Assembly: GCF_016702655.1 (NCBI RefSeq)
Contig: NZ_JADJDO010000013.1
Coordinates: 129,067-193,066, forward strand
Length of the DNA stretch: 64,000 bases
Source of the DNA: Ideonella sp.
GTDB lineage: Bacteria > Pseudomonadota > Gammaproteobacteria > Burkholderiales > Burkholderiaceae_C
Direction of reading: 5' to 3'
Position numbers and translations under genes: made by a program. The notes under the pieces were generated by a model. That model did not search any database. It saw only the letters and a program-made list of their open reading frames with translations, and had not been told where the DNA came from. Positions 16,262-28,211 of the stretch are shown here, piece after piece. The stretch's first letter is position 1; the number at the start of each line of letters is the position of its first letter.

Positions 16262-16275
16262 CCCTAGGACTAGGG
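16262..16275. promoter_or_regulatory. palindrome upstream of the sigma-54 activator gene
   Basis: CCCTAGGACTAGGG is a perfect inverted repeat (6-bp arms, 2-bp centre) centred about 80 bp upstream of the activator ATG at 16189. Sites of this kind are typical for LuxR/NarL-type response regulators, so it may control expression of the activator. No regulator gene of that type is in the window, so the binding protein is unknown. Confidence 0.35.
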
Positions 16276-16329
16276 GCGCTGTGCGACCCTGGCGTCATTC
16301 AATCGTCACCAATTGTGTCGGGCGTGCGA

Positions 16330-17817
16330 TCAGCGTCCGTACAACCTGCACAAAGCGGCCAGCCGCTCGCCGTGCCACGGTTCGACCTGCGTCCACTCGA
16401 AGCGCCAACCCCAGTTGCCCTCGGCCTCGCCGGGCAGGTTCATGCGCGCCTCGGTGGCGAGTCCCAGCACGTCCTGCAGCGGGACGATCGCGGTGTCGGC
16501 CACCGACGCGCAGGCGGCGCGGATCAGGTCCCAATGCGGCTCGCTGCCCGCGCTGCCGAGGTAGGCCAGCAGGTGGCTGCGTTCGTGCGCGCTCGCCGTT
16601 GCCCACCAGCCGAGCGTGGTGTCGTTGTCGTGGGTGCCGGTGTAGACCACCGCATCGGGCTCGTGGTGGTGCGGCAGGTAAGTGTTGCGATGATCGTCGC
16701 CGAAGGCGAACTGCAGCACGCGCATGCCGGGCAGGGCGAAGCGCCTGCGCAGCGCGGCGACGTCGGGCGTGATCAGCCCCAGGTCCTCGGCGATGATCGG
16801 CAGCGGGCCGAGCGCGGTGGCAATCGCGTCGAACAGTGCCGCGCCGGGGCCGGTGCACCAGCGGCCCTCGACCGCGGTCGGCGCGCTCGCCGGGATCTCC
16901 CAGTACTGCGCGAAGCCGCGAAAGTGGTCGATGCGCAGGATGTCGACGCGCTCGAAGCTGCGCGCGATGCGCTGCGTCCACCAGCGGTAACCCTCGGCTT
17001 CGTGCGCGGCCCAGCGGTAGAGCGGGTTGCCCCAGCGCTGCCCGGTGGCCGAGAAGTAGTCGGGCGGCACACCGGCGACGACCTGCGCCCGGCCCGCGGC
17101 GTCGAGTTCGAACAGCGGCTGCCGCGCCCAGACCTCGGCACTCTGGTGCGCGAGGTAGATCGGCGCGTCGCCGACGATGCGCACGCCGCGCGCATGGGCA
17201 TGCGCCCTGAGTGCGCGCCATTGCTCGGCAAAGCGCCACTGCCAGAACTTGTGCGCGTCGATGCGCGCCGCGTGCGTTGAAGTGGCAGCCTGCAGCGCCG
17301 CGGGGTCGCGCCGTGCCAGCGCTTGGTCCCAGTCGCACCACGACTGCCCTGGCGCGTGATCGGCGAGCGCCATGAAGAGCGCGTAGTCCTCGAGCCAGTC
17401 GGACTGGGCGCGGCAGAAGGCGGCAAACGCGTCGCGATCGGCGCTGCTCGCGTGCTCGGCAAAGCGCGCTGCGGCGCGCTCCAGGCGCTCGAGCCGCCAG
17501 GGAACGACGGCGCCGAAGCGCACGCGCCGCGCGTCGAAGGCCGCGTCGGGCACGAGGTCTGCGTCGGTGAGCCAGCCCCGCGCGCGCAAATCGGCGAGGG
17601 CTATCAGCAGCACATTGCCTGCGAAGGCCGACGGGCTCATGTAGGGCGAATGGCCGGGGCCGATGCCGCCCAGCGGCAGGATCTGCCACCGCGTCTGCCC
17701 CGCCGCGGCAAGCCAGTCGACGAAGTGGTGCGCCGCCGCGCCGAGATCGCCCGACCCATGCGGCCCGGGCAGCGAAGTCGGGTGCAGCAGCACGCCGCAG
17801 GCGCGTGGCAGCCTCAT
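16330..17817 (-). CDS. malQ: 4-alpha-glucanotransferase (amylomaltase)
   Basis: The 495-aa protein starts MRLPRACGVLLHPTSLPGPHGSGDLG, a standard MalQ N-terminus. It carries the GH77 motifs: nucleophile in VDILRIDHFRGF, acid/base in PIIAEDLGLITPDVAALR, and YTGTHDNDTTLGWW for the transition-state Asp. It transfers maltodextrin segments and recycles short glucans released when glycogen is debranched. It is the last of four leftward glycogen genes, separated from glgX by 187 bp with palindromic repeats. The long upstream extension of the open frame overlaps glgX and was rejected. Confidence 0.95.
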   Translation of the reverse strand: MRLPRACGVLLHPTSLPGPHGSGDLGAAAHHFVDWLAAAGQTRWQILPLGGIGPGHSPYMSPSAFAGNVLLIALADLRARGWLTDADLVPDAAFDARRVRFGAVVPWRLERLERAAARFAEHASSADRDAFAAFCRAQSDWLEDYALFMALADHAPGQSWCDWDQALARRDPAALQAATSTHAARIDAHKFWQWRFAEQWRALRAHAHARGVRIVGDAPIYLAHQSAEVWARQPLFELDAAGRAQVVAGVPPDYFSATGQRWGNPLYRWAAHEAEGYRWWTQRIARSFERVDILRIDHFRGFAQYWEIPASAPTAVEGRWCTGPGAALFDAIATALGPLPIIAEDLGLITPDVAALRRRFALPGMRVLQFAFGDDHRNTYLPHHHEPDAVVYTGTHDNDTTLGWWATASAHERSHLLAYLGSAGSEPHWDLIRAACASVADTAIVPLQDVLGLATEARMNLPGEAEGNWGWRFEWTQVEPWHGERLAALCRLYGR

Positions 17818-17845
17818 GCGGCCCCCAACGGCGCGTCGCGCCCGT

Positions 17846-17985
17846 CCCCCCAAGGGGGAGTGAGCCGGCTTGGGGCGGCCCGGCGCCGGCTCATGACAGC
17901 CCCTCGTCCACGGAGTACCGTGGCCGATCCCCCGGGGGGATGCGGGCCGGCTTGGGAGCGGCCCCGGCGCTCGGCCCGCGGCACG
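17846..17985. repeat. two REP-like palindromic units between glgX and malQ
   Basis: Two imperfect copies of a unit of about 50 bp lie in tandem (about 17846-17896 and 17928-17983). Each begins with a C-run and G-run pair, followed by a GCCGGCTTGGG core. The first contains TGAGCCGGC...GCCGGCTCA, a perfect 9-bp stem; the second has CGGGCCG...CGGCCCG. Such units are often mobile REP-type repeats or weak terminators. They fill most of the 187-bp gap, where no gene is seen. Confidence 0.55.
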
Positions 17986-18004
17986 GGGGTTGACACAGGG
18001 TGTC

Positions 18005-19984
18005 TCATGCGCCCTCCTGGCGCGCGAGCAGCGCGACAGCATGGCCGGCAAGTGCGTAGGACTGCGTGCCCTGCCATGCGCTGGCATCGTGCGCGCTGTC
18101 GATGCGCATTTGCCAGGCGCCGGGCGGGAGCGCGAACGCGTGGTTGTCGGCCTCGGCGTTGACGAGCAGTAGCCAGCGCCCGTCGAGCACGATGGCGAGC
18201 GTGCGCGCGCGGGTGTCGTGCCAGTCGGCGGTATCGAGCGCGGCGCCGTCGGCGCGCCGCCAGGCGATGTCGTGCACGCCGTTGCCGTTGAGCTCGCCGC
18301 GGTACCAGCCCTCGTGCAGCGGCCCGAGTTCGCGCCGCAGCGCGACCAGGCGCGCGGTGAAGTCGATGAGCGCCGGGTCGGCGCTGTCCCAGTCGATCCA
18401 GCTCGTCGGGTTGTCCTGGCAATAGGCATTGTTGTTGCCGTGCTGGCTGTGGCCGAGTTCGGCGCCTGCGGCGAGCATCGGCGTGCCCTGGGCCAGCAGC
18501 AGCGTCGCGAGCAGCGCGCGCTGCAGGCGTGTGCGCAAGCCGAGCACCTGCGCATCGTCGGTCGGCCCCTCGACACCGCAGTTCCAGCCCAGGTTCTCGG
18601 CGTGCCCGTCGCGGTTGTGCTCGCCATTGGCCTCGTTGTGGCGCCGCCCGCAGCTGAGCAGGTCGCGCAGCGTGAAACCGTCGTGGGCGACGACGAAGTT
18701 GACCGATTCGGCGGGCTCGCGCCCGCGGCGGTGGAACACATCGGCCGAGGCGCACAAGCGCTGCGCGAACTCGCCGCGGCTGCTCGCGTGGCCGAGCCAG
18801 AAGCGGCGCATGCCGTCGCGAAAGCGGTCGTTCCACTCGGCCCAGCCGCGCGGAAAGTTGCCGAGCTGGTAGCCGCCCGGGCCGAGGTCCCAGGGTTCGG
18901 CGATCATCTTCAACCCGGCCAGCAGCGGGTCTTGCGCGGCGGCGTGGAAGAAGGGCGCGTGCGCGTCGAAGCCGGCGTCGCCGCGCGCGAGCACCGGCGC
19001 CAGGTCGAAGCGAAAGCCGTCGACGTTCATCGTCTGTGCCCACCAGCGCAGGCTGTCCATCACGAACTGCAGCACGCGCGGGTGGCGCAGGTCGAGCGCG
19101 TTGCCGCAGCCGGCGAGGTTGTCGTAAGTCCCGGGCGCGCCGGGCAGCGTGCGGTAGTAGCTGCGGTTGTCGAGGCCGCGCCAGCTAAGCGTCGGGCCGT
19201 CGAGATCGCTCTCGGCGGTGTGGTTGAACACCACGTCGAGGATGACCTCGATGCCCGCCTCGTGCAGCCGCCTCACCATCGCGCGAAATTCCTGGCGTGG
19301 CGACAGACCGCCCTGGCCGCTCGCATAGCGCGGCTCGACGGCGAAGAAGCCGATCGTGTTGTAGCCCCAGTAGTTGGCCAGACCCTGCGCCACGAGGCGC
19401 GGTTCGTCCAGGTGCTGGGCGACCGGCAGCAGGCTCACCGCGGTGACGCCCAAACGCAGCAGGTGCTCGATCATCGCGTCGGACGCGAGGCCGGCGTAGG
19501 TGCCGCGCAGCGGCTCGGCAATGCCGGGATGCAGACGCGTCAGGCCCTTGACGTGCGCCTCGTAGAGCACGCTCTGCGCGAGTGGGCGGCGCGGGCGCGG
19601 TTCGGGCGCCGCGCCCGCGTCGTCTTCGTCGGCGACGACGCGCGCGCCGAGCGCGCCGCCGGGCAGGGCGACGATTTCGCGTGCATAGGGGTCGAGCAGC
19701 AGGCGCCGTGCGTCGAAGTGGTGCCCCTGCTCCGGCGCCCAGGGCCCGTGCGCGCGATAGGCGTAGACGAGGCCTGCGCCCGCTCCCGGCAGCCGGCCGT
19801 GCCAGATGTCGCCGCAGTGCGCCGGCAATGTCAGGCGCTGCAGTTCACGGCTGCCGTCCGCGTCGAAGAGGCACACCTCGATCGCTTCGGCATGCGCGGA
19901 AAAGACGGAAAAGTTGATGCCTTCGCCGTCGGCATGTGCGCCGAGCGGAAAGGCAAGTCCGGCGTCGAGGCGTTGCGGGCTCAT
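18005..19984 (-). CDS. glgX: glycogen debranching enzyme
   Basis: The 659-aa protein starts MSPQRLDAGLAFPLGAHADGEGINFSVFSAHAEAIEVCLFD, the usual GlgX CBM48 opening. It carries the GH13 motifs: DVVFNHTAE, the nucleophile in DGFRFDLAPVLAR, MIAEPWDLGPGGYQLGNFP and VVAHDGFTLRDL. It hydrolyses alpha-1,6 branches on phosphorylase-limited glycogen. Start ATG 19984 overlaps the glgB stop by 4 bp. The 810-aa open frame continues into glgB antisense sequence upstream of that ATG and was rejected. Length is slightly short but within the family range. Confidence 0.95.
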   Translation of the reverse strand: MSPQRLDAGLAFPLGAHADGEGINFSVFSAHAEAIEVCLFDADGSRELQRLTLPAHCGDIWHGRLPGAGAGLVYAYRAHGPWAPEQGHHFDARRLLLDPYAREIVALPGGALGARVVADEDDAGAAPEPRPRRPLAQSVLYEAHVKGLTRLHPGIAEPLRGTYAGLASDAMIEHLLRLGVTAVSLLPVAQHLDEPRLVAQGLANYWGYNTIGFFAVEPRYASGQGGLSPRQEFRAMVRRLHEAGIEVILDVVFNHTAESDLDGPTLSWRGLDNRSYYRTLPGAPGTYDNLAGCGNALDLRHPRVLQFVMDSLRWWAQTMNVDGFRFDLAPVLARGDAGFDAHAPFFHAAAQDPLLAGLKMIAEPWDLGPGGYQLGNFPRGWAEWNDRFRDGMRRFWLGHASSRGEFAQRLCASADVFHRRGREPAESVNFVVAHDGFTLRDLLSCGRRHNEANGEHNRDGHAENLGWNCGVEGPTDDAQVLGLRTRLQRALLATLLLAQGTPMLAAGAELGHSQHGNNNAYCQDNPTSWIDWDSADPALIDFTARLVALRRELGPLHEGWYRGELNGNGVHDIAWRRADGAALDTADWHDTRARTLAIVLDGRWLLLVNAEADNHAFALPPGAWQMRIDSAHDASAWQGTQSYALAGHAVALLARQEGA

Positions 19985-22147
19985 CCACCCTGCCAGGCGA
20001 AGAACACGCAAGCCAGCGGCGGCAGGTCGATCACGATCGAATGCGACTGGCCCTGCCAGGGCAGGTCCTGCGCGGTGGCGACGGCGAGCGGGGTGCCGAC
20101 GTTGCTGCCGCCGTAATGCGCCGAGTCGGTGTTCAGGCACTCGCGCCAGCGGCCGGCGCGCGGCACGCCGATCCGGTGCCCGCCGCGCACCGTGGGCGTG
20201 AAGTTGCACGCGACGACGATCGTCGCCGCGTCGCCGCGGCCGTGGCGCGCGAAGACGAGCAGCGAGCGCTCGGCGTCGCCATGGTCTATCCACGAGAAGC
20301 CCGCTGGCTCGCAGTCCTGCTCGTGCAGCGCGCGTTCGGCGCGGTAGAGCCGGTTCAGGTCGCGCACCAGGCAGCGCATGCCTTCGTGCAGCGGGTCGGC
20401 GAGCAGGTGCCAATCGAGGCTCGCGTCGTGGTTCCACTCGCGCTGCTGGGCGAATTCACCACCCATGAAGAGCAGCTTCTTGCCCGGGTGGCCCCACATG
20501 AAGCCGAAGTAGGCGCGCAGGTTGGCGAACTGCTGCCAGCGGTCGCCCGGCATCCTTGCCAGCAGCGAGCCCTTGCCGTGCACGACCTCGTCGTGCGACA
20601 GCGGGAGCACGAAGTTCTCGCTGAACGCATAGACCAGGCCGAACGAGAGCTCGTGATGGTGGTACTTGCGGTGGATGGGGTCGCGCTGCATGTAGGCCAG
20701 CGTGTCGTGCATCCAGCCCATGTTCCACTTGTAGTGAAACCCGAGCCCGCCGGCAAACGTGGGCCGCGAGACGCCGGGGAATGCCGTCGATTCCTCGGCC
20801 AGCGTCATCGCCTGCGGGCGCTCTGCGCCGACGACCTCGTTCATGCGCTTCAGGAACGCAATCGCCTCGAGGTTCTCGCGCCCGCCATGCACGTTCGGGA
20901 CCCACTCGCCAGGCTCGCGGCTGTAGTCGCGATACAGCATCGATGCGACCGCATCCACGCGCAGCCCGTCGACGGCGTAGCGCTCGAGCCAGAAGAGGGC
21001 GTTGCCGACCAGGAAATTGCGCACCTCGGTGCGGCCGAAGTTATAGATCAGCGTACCCCAGTCGCGGTGAAAACCTTCGCGCGGATCGGCGTACTCGTAC
21101 AGCGGCGTGCCGTCGAAGCGCGCCAGGCCGTGCGCGTCGCTCGGAAAGTGCGCCGGCACCCAGTCCAGGATCACGCCGAGCCCTGCGTCGTGAGCGCGCG
21201 CCACGAAGCGGGCCAGGCCCTGCGGCTCGCCGAAGCGCGAGCTCGGTGCGTACATCCCCGTCGGCTGGTAGCCCCAGGAGCCGTCGAACGGATGCTCGCT
21301 CACGGGCAGCAGTTCGAGATGCGTGAAGCCCATCTCCTGCGCATAGGGAACGAGGGTGTCGGCGAGTTCGTCCCAGCCCAGCCACTGGTTGCCATCCTTG
21401 CGTCGCCACGACGCGAGGTGAACCTCGTAGATCGAGACCGGCGCATCGAGCGCGTTCGCGCGCTGGCGTCCGGGCCTGGCCGGTGTGGGCGGCGGCAGCG
21501 AATCGATGACGACGCTTGCCGTCGCGGGCCGGAACTCGGCCTGGAACGCGTAAGGGTCGGCCTTCTGCGGCAGCAGCGTGCCGTCGGCGGCGACGATCTC
21601 GTACTTGTACGGGGCGCCCGCTCCGACGCCGGGGACGAAGATCTCCCAGACGCCGCATTCGCGGCGCAAGCGCATCGGGTGCCTGCGCCCATCCCACCGG
21701 TTGAAGTCGCCGACCACGCTGACGCGCGCCGCGTTGGGCGCCCAGACGGCAAAGCTCGTCCCCGCCGCGCCGCCGATCGTGCGCCGGTGCGCGCCGAGGA
21801 TCTCGAACGGGCGCAGGTGCGTGCCTTCGGCGAGCAGCCAGACGTCGATCTCGCCCAGCACCGGGCCGAAGCGGTAGGCGTCGTCGAGCAAGGCCTCGCT
21901 GCCGTCGTGCCACTGCACGCGCAGCCGGTAGTCGGCCGGCGGCGCGCCGGCAGCGTCGGCCTCGAACAGGCCGTCGCGGCGGTGGTGCAGGGTGGCGAGC
22001 AGGCTGCCGTCGCCGGCATCGACGAGGGCCACCGTGCGCGCGCCGGGCTGGAAGCTGCGCACGGCGAAGCCGTCGCCGGCCGCATGCACGCCGAGCACCG
22101 CGAACGGATCCGCGTGCCGGCCGCGGCACAGCAGGTCGAGCTCGGCA

Positions 22148-22158
<11 letters not shown>
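19981..22158 (-). CDS. glgB: 1,4-alpha-glucan branching enzyme
   Basis: The 725-aa protein has two N-terminal CBM48-type modules (FAVLGVH and FEILGAHRR regions), then the GH13 catalytic barrel. Motifs are GVILDWVPAHFP, nucleophile VDGLRVDAVASMLYRDYSR, acid/base LAEESTAFPGV, and LSHDEVVHGKGS. It forms alpha-1,6 branches during glycogen synthesis. I placed the start at ATG 22158 (MLADAELDLLCRG), which overlaps the glgP stop by 11 bp. It is translated leftward with glgP, glgX and malQ. Confidence 0.96.
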
Positions 22159-24589
<2,431 letters not shown>

Positions 24590-24699
24590 TGTCTGTTCCT
24601 CTTTCACGGGGACCGGTCGCTCGCGCCGGCTCCGAATGGTGCCATGATGTGGAGCAGGCGCTGCCGGCCCCGCCCGGCAGCGCGAAAACGGGAGCCTCG

Positions 24700-25971
24700 A
24701 TGCAAGCAACGCAAGACCTCGCGCACAACCTCGACCTGCCCAAGCGCACCGTGGCGCTGGTCCTGGCCGGCGGCCGCGGCAGCCGGCTGCGCAACCTGAC
24801 CGACACGCGCGCCAAGCCGGCGGTGTACTTCGGCGGCAAGTTCCGCATCATCGACTTCGCGCTCTCGAACTGCCTGAACTCGGGCGTGCGCCGCATCGGC
24901 GTCATCACCCAGTACAAGAGCCATAGCCTGCTGCGCCACCTGCAGCGCGGCTGGGCCTTCCTGAAGAGCGAGATGAACGAGTTCGTCGACCTGCTGCCGG
25001 CGCAGCAGCGCGTCGACGAAGAGTCGTGGTATCGCGGCACGGCCGACGCGGTGTTCCAGAACCAGGACATTCTGGACGGCTACGGCGCCGAGTACGTTCT
25101 CGTGCTGGCTGGCGACCATGTCTACAAGATGAACTACGCACTGATGCTCGCCGATCACGTGGCCCGGGGGCGCGCGTGCACGGTCGGCTGCATCGCGGTG
25201 CCGCGCGCCGAGGCGAGCGCCTTCGGCGTGATGGCCGTCGACGGCGACGGGCTGATCGTCGACTTCATCGAGAAGCCCGCCGACCCGCCGCCGATGCCGG
25301 GCGACGCGACGCGCTCGTTGGCGAGCATGGGAATCTACATCTTCAATGCCGACTACCTCTATGCCGAGCTCGCGCGCGACATGGCCGACCCGCATTCCAC
25401 GCACGACTTCGGGCGCGACATCATCCCGCATGCGGTGCGCAACGGCTGTGCGACAGCGCATCCGTTCGAGCTTTCGTGCGTCTCGTCGCAGCCCGATCAG
25501 GCGCCCTACTGGCGCGACGTGGGAACGATCGACGCCTACTGGGACGCCAACATCGACCTCACCGCGACCGTGCCGCTGCTCGACCTGTACGACACGCGCT
25601 GGCCGATCTGGACCTACCAGCCGCAACTGCCGCCGGCCAAGTTCGTGCACAACCAGCACGACCGGCGCGGGGTCGCGGTCGAAAGCCTGGTGTCGGGCGG
25701 CTGCATCATCTCGGGCGCGGTGTTCCGCTCGGTGCTGTTCTCGAGCGTGCGCGTGCACTCGCATGCGAGCGTCAACTGGTCGGTGCTGCTGCCCGAAGCC
25801 CAGGTCGGCCGGCGCGCGCGCCTGACGCGCGTGGTCGTCGATCGCGGCTGCGTGATTCCGGACGACCTCGTGATCGGCGAAGACGCTGCCGCCGACGCGG
25901 CGCGCTTCGATCGCAGCGAGCAGGGCATCACGCTCGTCACGCGCGAGATGCTGGCCAAGCTGGCCGCATGA
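24700..25971 (+). CDS. glgC: glucose-1-phosphate adenylyltransferase
   Basis: The 423-aa protein from ATG 24700 (GGAG six bases upstream) carries the pyrophosphorylase signature VLAGGRGSRLRNLTDTRAKPAVYFGGKFRIIDF, the WYRGTADAVFQN block, the LAGDHVYKMNY motif, and a left-handed beta-helix C-terminus (GGCIISGAVFRSVLFSSV). It makes ADP-glucose and is the regulated entry step of glycogen synthesis. Its stop overlaps the glgA start as ATGA. The long upstream extension of the open frame crosses glgP antisense sequence and was rejected. Confidence 0.96.
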   Translation: MQATQDLAHNLDLPKRTVALVLAGGRGSRLRNLTDTRAKPAVYFGGKFRIIDFALSNCLNSGVRRIGVITQYKSHSLLRHLQRGWAFLKSEMNEFVDLLPAQQRVDEESWYRGTADAVFQNQDILDGYGAEYVLVLAGDHVYKMNYALMLADHVARGRACTVGCIAVPRAEASAFGVMAVDGDGLIVDFIEKPADPPPMPGDATRSLASMGIYIFNADYLYAELARDMADPHSTHDFGRDIIPHAVRNGCATAHPFELSCVSSQPDQAPYWRDVGTIDAYWDANIDLTATVPLLDLYDTRWPIWTYQPQLPPAKFVHNQHDRRGVAVESLVSGGCIISGAVFRSVLFSSVRVHSHASVNWSVLLPEAQVGRRARLTRVVVDRGCVIPDDLVIGEDAAADAARFDRSEQGITLVTREMLAKLAA

Positions 25972-27452
25972 CGCGCCCGCCCTTGCCCGCAGCGGCGCCG
26001 GCGCTGCGCCTGCTGCATGTCGCGGCCGAAGTGTTTCCGCTCGTCAAGACCGGCGGCCTGGCCGACGTCGTCGCCGCGCTGCCGCCGGCGCTGGCGCGTG
26101 CCGGCGCCGACGTGCGGCTGCTGCTGCCGGGCCTGCCGGCGATCGCCGAGGCCGTGCTGCACCAGCGCGCGGTGTGCGAGGTCGGACCCGTGTTTGGCGC
26201 CGCGCGCGTGACGCTGCGCTGCGGCCAGTTGCCGTTCAGCCATGTGCCGGCCTACGTGCTCGATGCGCCCTACCTGTACCGGCGCGACGGCGGCCCCTAT
26301 CAGGACGCGTCCGGCCGCGAATGGCCCGACAACCTGCAGCGCTTCGCGCTCCTGGGTTGGGCCGCTGCGCACCTCGCCGCGGGCGAACTCGACCCGGCCT
26401 GGACGCCCGACGTGATGCACGCCCACGATTGGCACGCCGCCTGCGCCTGCGCCTACATGGCGGCCCATCCGTCCACGGCCGCAGCCTCGCTGTTCACGGT
26501 CCACAACCTTGCCTACCAGGGCCTGTTCGCACCCGCCGACTTCGGCCTGCTCGGGCTGCCGTCGCACTACATGAACGCCGATGGCCTGGAGTTTCATGGC
26601 CAGCTCTCGCTGATGAAGGCCGGCCTGCAGTTCGCCGACCGCGTGACGACCGTGAGCCCGACTTACGCGCGCGAGATCGCGACGCCCGAGTTCGGCTTCG
26701 GCCTCGACGGCGTGGTGCGCAGCCGCGGCGCGGCGGTTTCGGGAATCCTGAATGGCGTCGATGGCGACATCTGGGATCCGGCGCGCGACGCCGCGCTCGC
26801 CGCTGGCTACAGCGCAACCGAGCCCGGCGGCAAGGTACTGTGCAAGGCGGCGCTGCAGGCCGAGGCCGGGCTCGACGCCGATGCGGCGGCGCCGCTGTTC
26901 GGCATCGTCAGCCGCCTGACCGCGCAGAAGGGCCTGGACCTCGTGCTCGGCGCGCTGCCGGCGCTGCTGCAAGCGGGCGGGCAACTGCTCGTGCTCGGCA
27001 GCGGCGACCCCGACCTGGAGGCCGCGCTGCGCGACGCCGCACGCGCGCACCCGGGGCGCGTTGCGGAGCGGATCGGCTACGACGAGGCCTTCGCGCACCG
27101 CGCGATCGCCGGCGCTGACGTGATCCTCGTGCCGTCACGCTTCGAGCCCTGCGGACTGACCCAGCTCTACGGCCTGCGCTACGGCACGCTGCCGCTCGTG
27201 CGCCGCGTCGGCGGCCTCGCCGATACGGTGGTCGATGCAAGCGATGCCAAGCGCGCGACCGGCTTCGCCTTCGACGCGGCGACGCCCGAGGCGCTAGCAC
27301 AGGCCTTGGCGCGCGCCTCGGCGTTGTACGACCAGCCCGCAGCCTGGCGCAGGATGATGCTGCGCGCGATGGCACAGGATTTCTCGTGGGATGCAGCCGC
27401 TGCGGCCTACCTGGCGCTGTATGCCGAGATCGCCCCGGCGCGCGGCGCCTGA
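25968..27452 (+). CDS. glgA: glycogen synthase
   Basis: The 494-aa GT5 protein has the ADP-glucose site KTGGLADVVAALPPAL near the N-terminus and ILNGVDGDIWDP in the middle. The C-terminal donor motif VPSRFEPCGLTQLYGLRYGTLPLVRRVGGL follows. It extends alpha-1,4 glucan chains using ADP-glucose made by GlgC. The start ATG 25968 overlaps the glgC stop by 4 bp, so the two are co-translated. Length is normal. The GDT1 gene follows after 6 bp and may be cotranscribed. Confidence 0.96.
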   Translation: MTRPPLPAAAPALRLLHVAAEVFPLVKTGGLADVVAALPPALARAGADVRLLLPGLPAIAEAVLHQRAVCEVGPVFGAARVTLRCGQLPFSHVPAYVLDAPYLYRRDGGPYQDASGREWPDNLQRFALLGWAAAHLAAGELDPAWTPDVMHAHDWHAACACAYMAAHPSTAAASLFTVHNLAYQGLFAPADFGLLGLPSHYMNADGLEFHGQLSLMKAGLQFADRVTTVSPTYAREIATPEFGFGLDGVVRSRGAAVSGILNGVDGDIWDPARDAALAAGYSATEPGGKVLCKAALQAEAGLDADAAAPLFGIVSRLTAQKGLDLVLGALPALLQAGGQLLVLGSGDPDLEAALRDAARAHPGRVAERIGYDEAFAHRAIAGADVILVPSRFEPCGLTQLYGLRYGTLPLVRRVGGLADTVVDASDAKRATGFAFDAATPEALAQALARASALYDQPAAWRRMMLRAMAQDFSWDAAAAAYLALYAEIAPARGA

Positions 27453-27458
27453 CCCGTT

Positions 27459-28034
27459 TTGGAGGCGTTTCTCGTTGCGACCGGCATCGTCGCCCTGGCC
27501 GAGATCGGCGACAAGACGCAACTGCTCGCCTTCATCCTGTCAGCCCGCTTCCGCCGCCCGACGCCGATCATCCTCGGTGTTCTCGTTGCGACGATTGCCA
27601 ACCACGCCTTCGCCGGCGCCGTCGGCGCCTGGCTCACGACCGCACTCGGCCCGACGGTGCTGCGCTGGGTGCTCGGCATCTCCTTCCTCGCGATGGCGGT
27701 CTGGACGCTGATCCCGGACAAGTTCGACGAGGGCGACGCCAAGCTCGCACCGCGCGGCGTCTTCACGACCACGCTCATCGCCTTCTTCCTCGCCGAGATG
27801 GGCGACAAGACCCAGATTGCGACCATCGCGCTGGCGGCGCAGTACAACGCCTTCGCCGCGGTCGTCGCCGGCACGACGCTCGGGATGATGATCGCCAACG
27901 TGCCCGCCGTGCTGCTCGGCGACCGGATCGCGCACCGGATGCCGGTGCGGCTGGTGCACGCCATTGCGGCGGCGATATTCGCCGTGCTGGGCGCAGCGAC
28001 GCTGCTGGGGGCGGGAAGGGCGTTGGGCTTCTGA
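27459..28034 (+). CDS. GDT1/TMEM165 (UPF0016) family divalent cation transporter
   Basis: The 191-aa membrane protein contains two copies of the family signature, AEIGDKTQLLAF near residue 14 and AEMGDKTQIATI near residue 112, each followed by hydrophobic helices (six or seven in total). The family exports Mn2+ or exchanges Ca2+/Mn2+ for H+ across the cytoplasmic membrane; MneA-type members resist manganese excess. The start is TTG 27459 (MEAFLVATG), as homologs begin MEAFLVS. A good ribosome site is lacking, so coupling to glgA 6 bp upstream is likely. Confidence 0.9.
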   Translation: MEAFLVATGIVALAEIGDKTQLLAFILSARFRRPTPIILGVLVATIANHAFAGAVGAWLTTALGPTVLRWVLGISFLAMAVWTLIPDKFDEGDAKLAPRGVFTTTLIAFFLAEMGDKTQIATIALAAQYNAFAAVVAGTTLGMMIANVPAVLLGDRIAHRMPVRLVHAIAAAIFAVLGAATLLGAGRALGF

Positions 28035-28119
28035 CTCTTCTCGGCGTTCGTGGGACTGGCACGCCAGCGTTGGCGCGCGAGGCCGCGGGCGGGCAGCCGC
28101 CAGGGCAACGGACGCAACA

Positions 28120-28158
28120 CCCCGCCCTGCGGGCGGGGCGTCGGCGCCCTGCGCCGAC
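28120..28158. terminator. paired GC hairpins between convergent genes
   Basis: Two perfect hairpins lie back to back: CCCCGCCC-TGC-GGGCGGGG (28120-28138) and GTCGGCGC-CCT-GCGCCGAC (28140-28158). They lie in the 177-bp gap between the convergent GDT1 and alanyl-tRNA editing genes. No T-run follows, so they would be weak or Rho-assisted terminators for both directions. Confidence 0.45.
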
Positions 28159-28211
28159 CGCCGAACCGAAGCGCCGCGGCCTGCCCGGGCGCGCCCTTGC
28201 CGCTCCGACCG

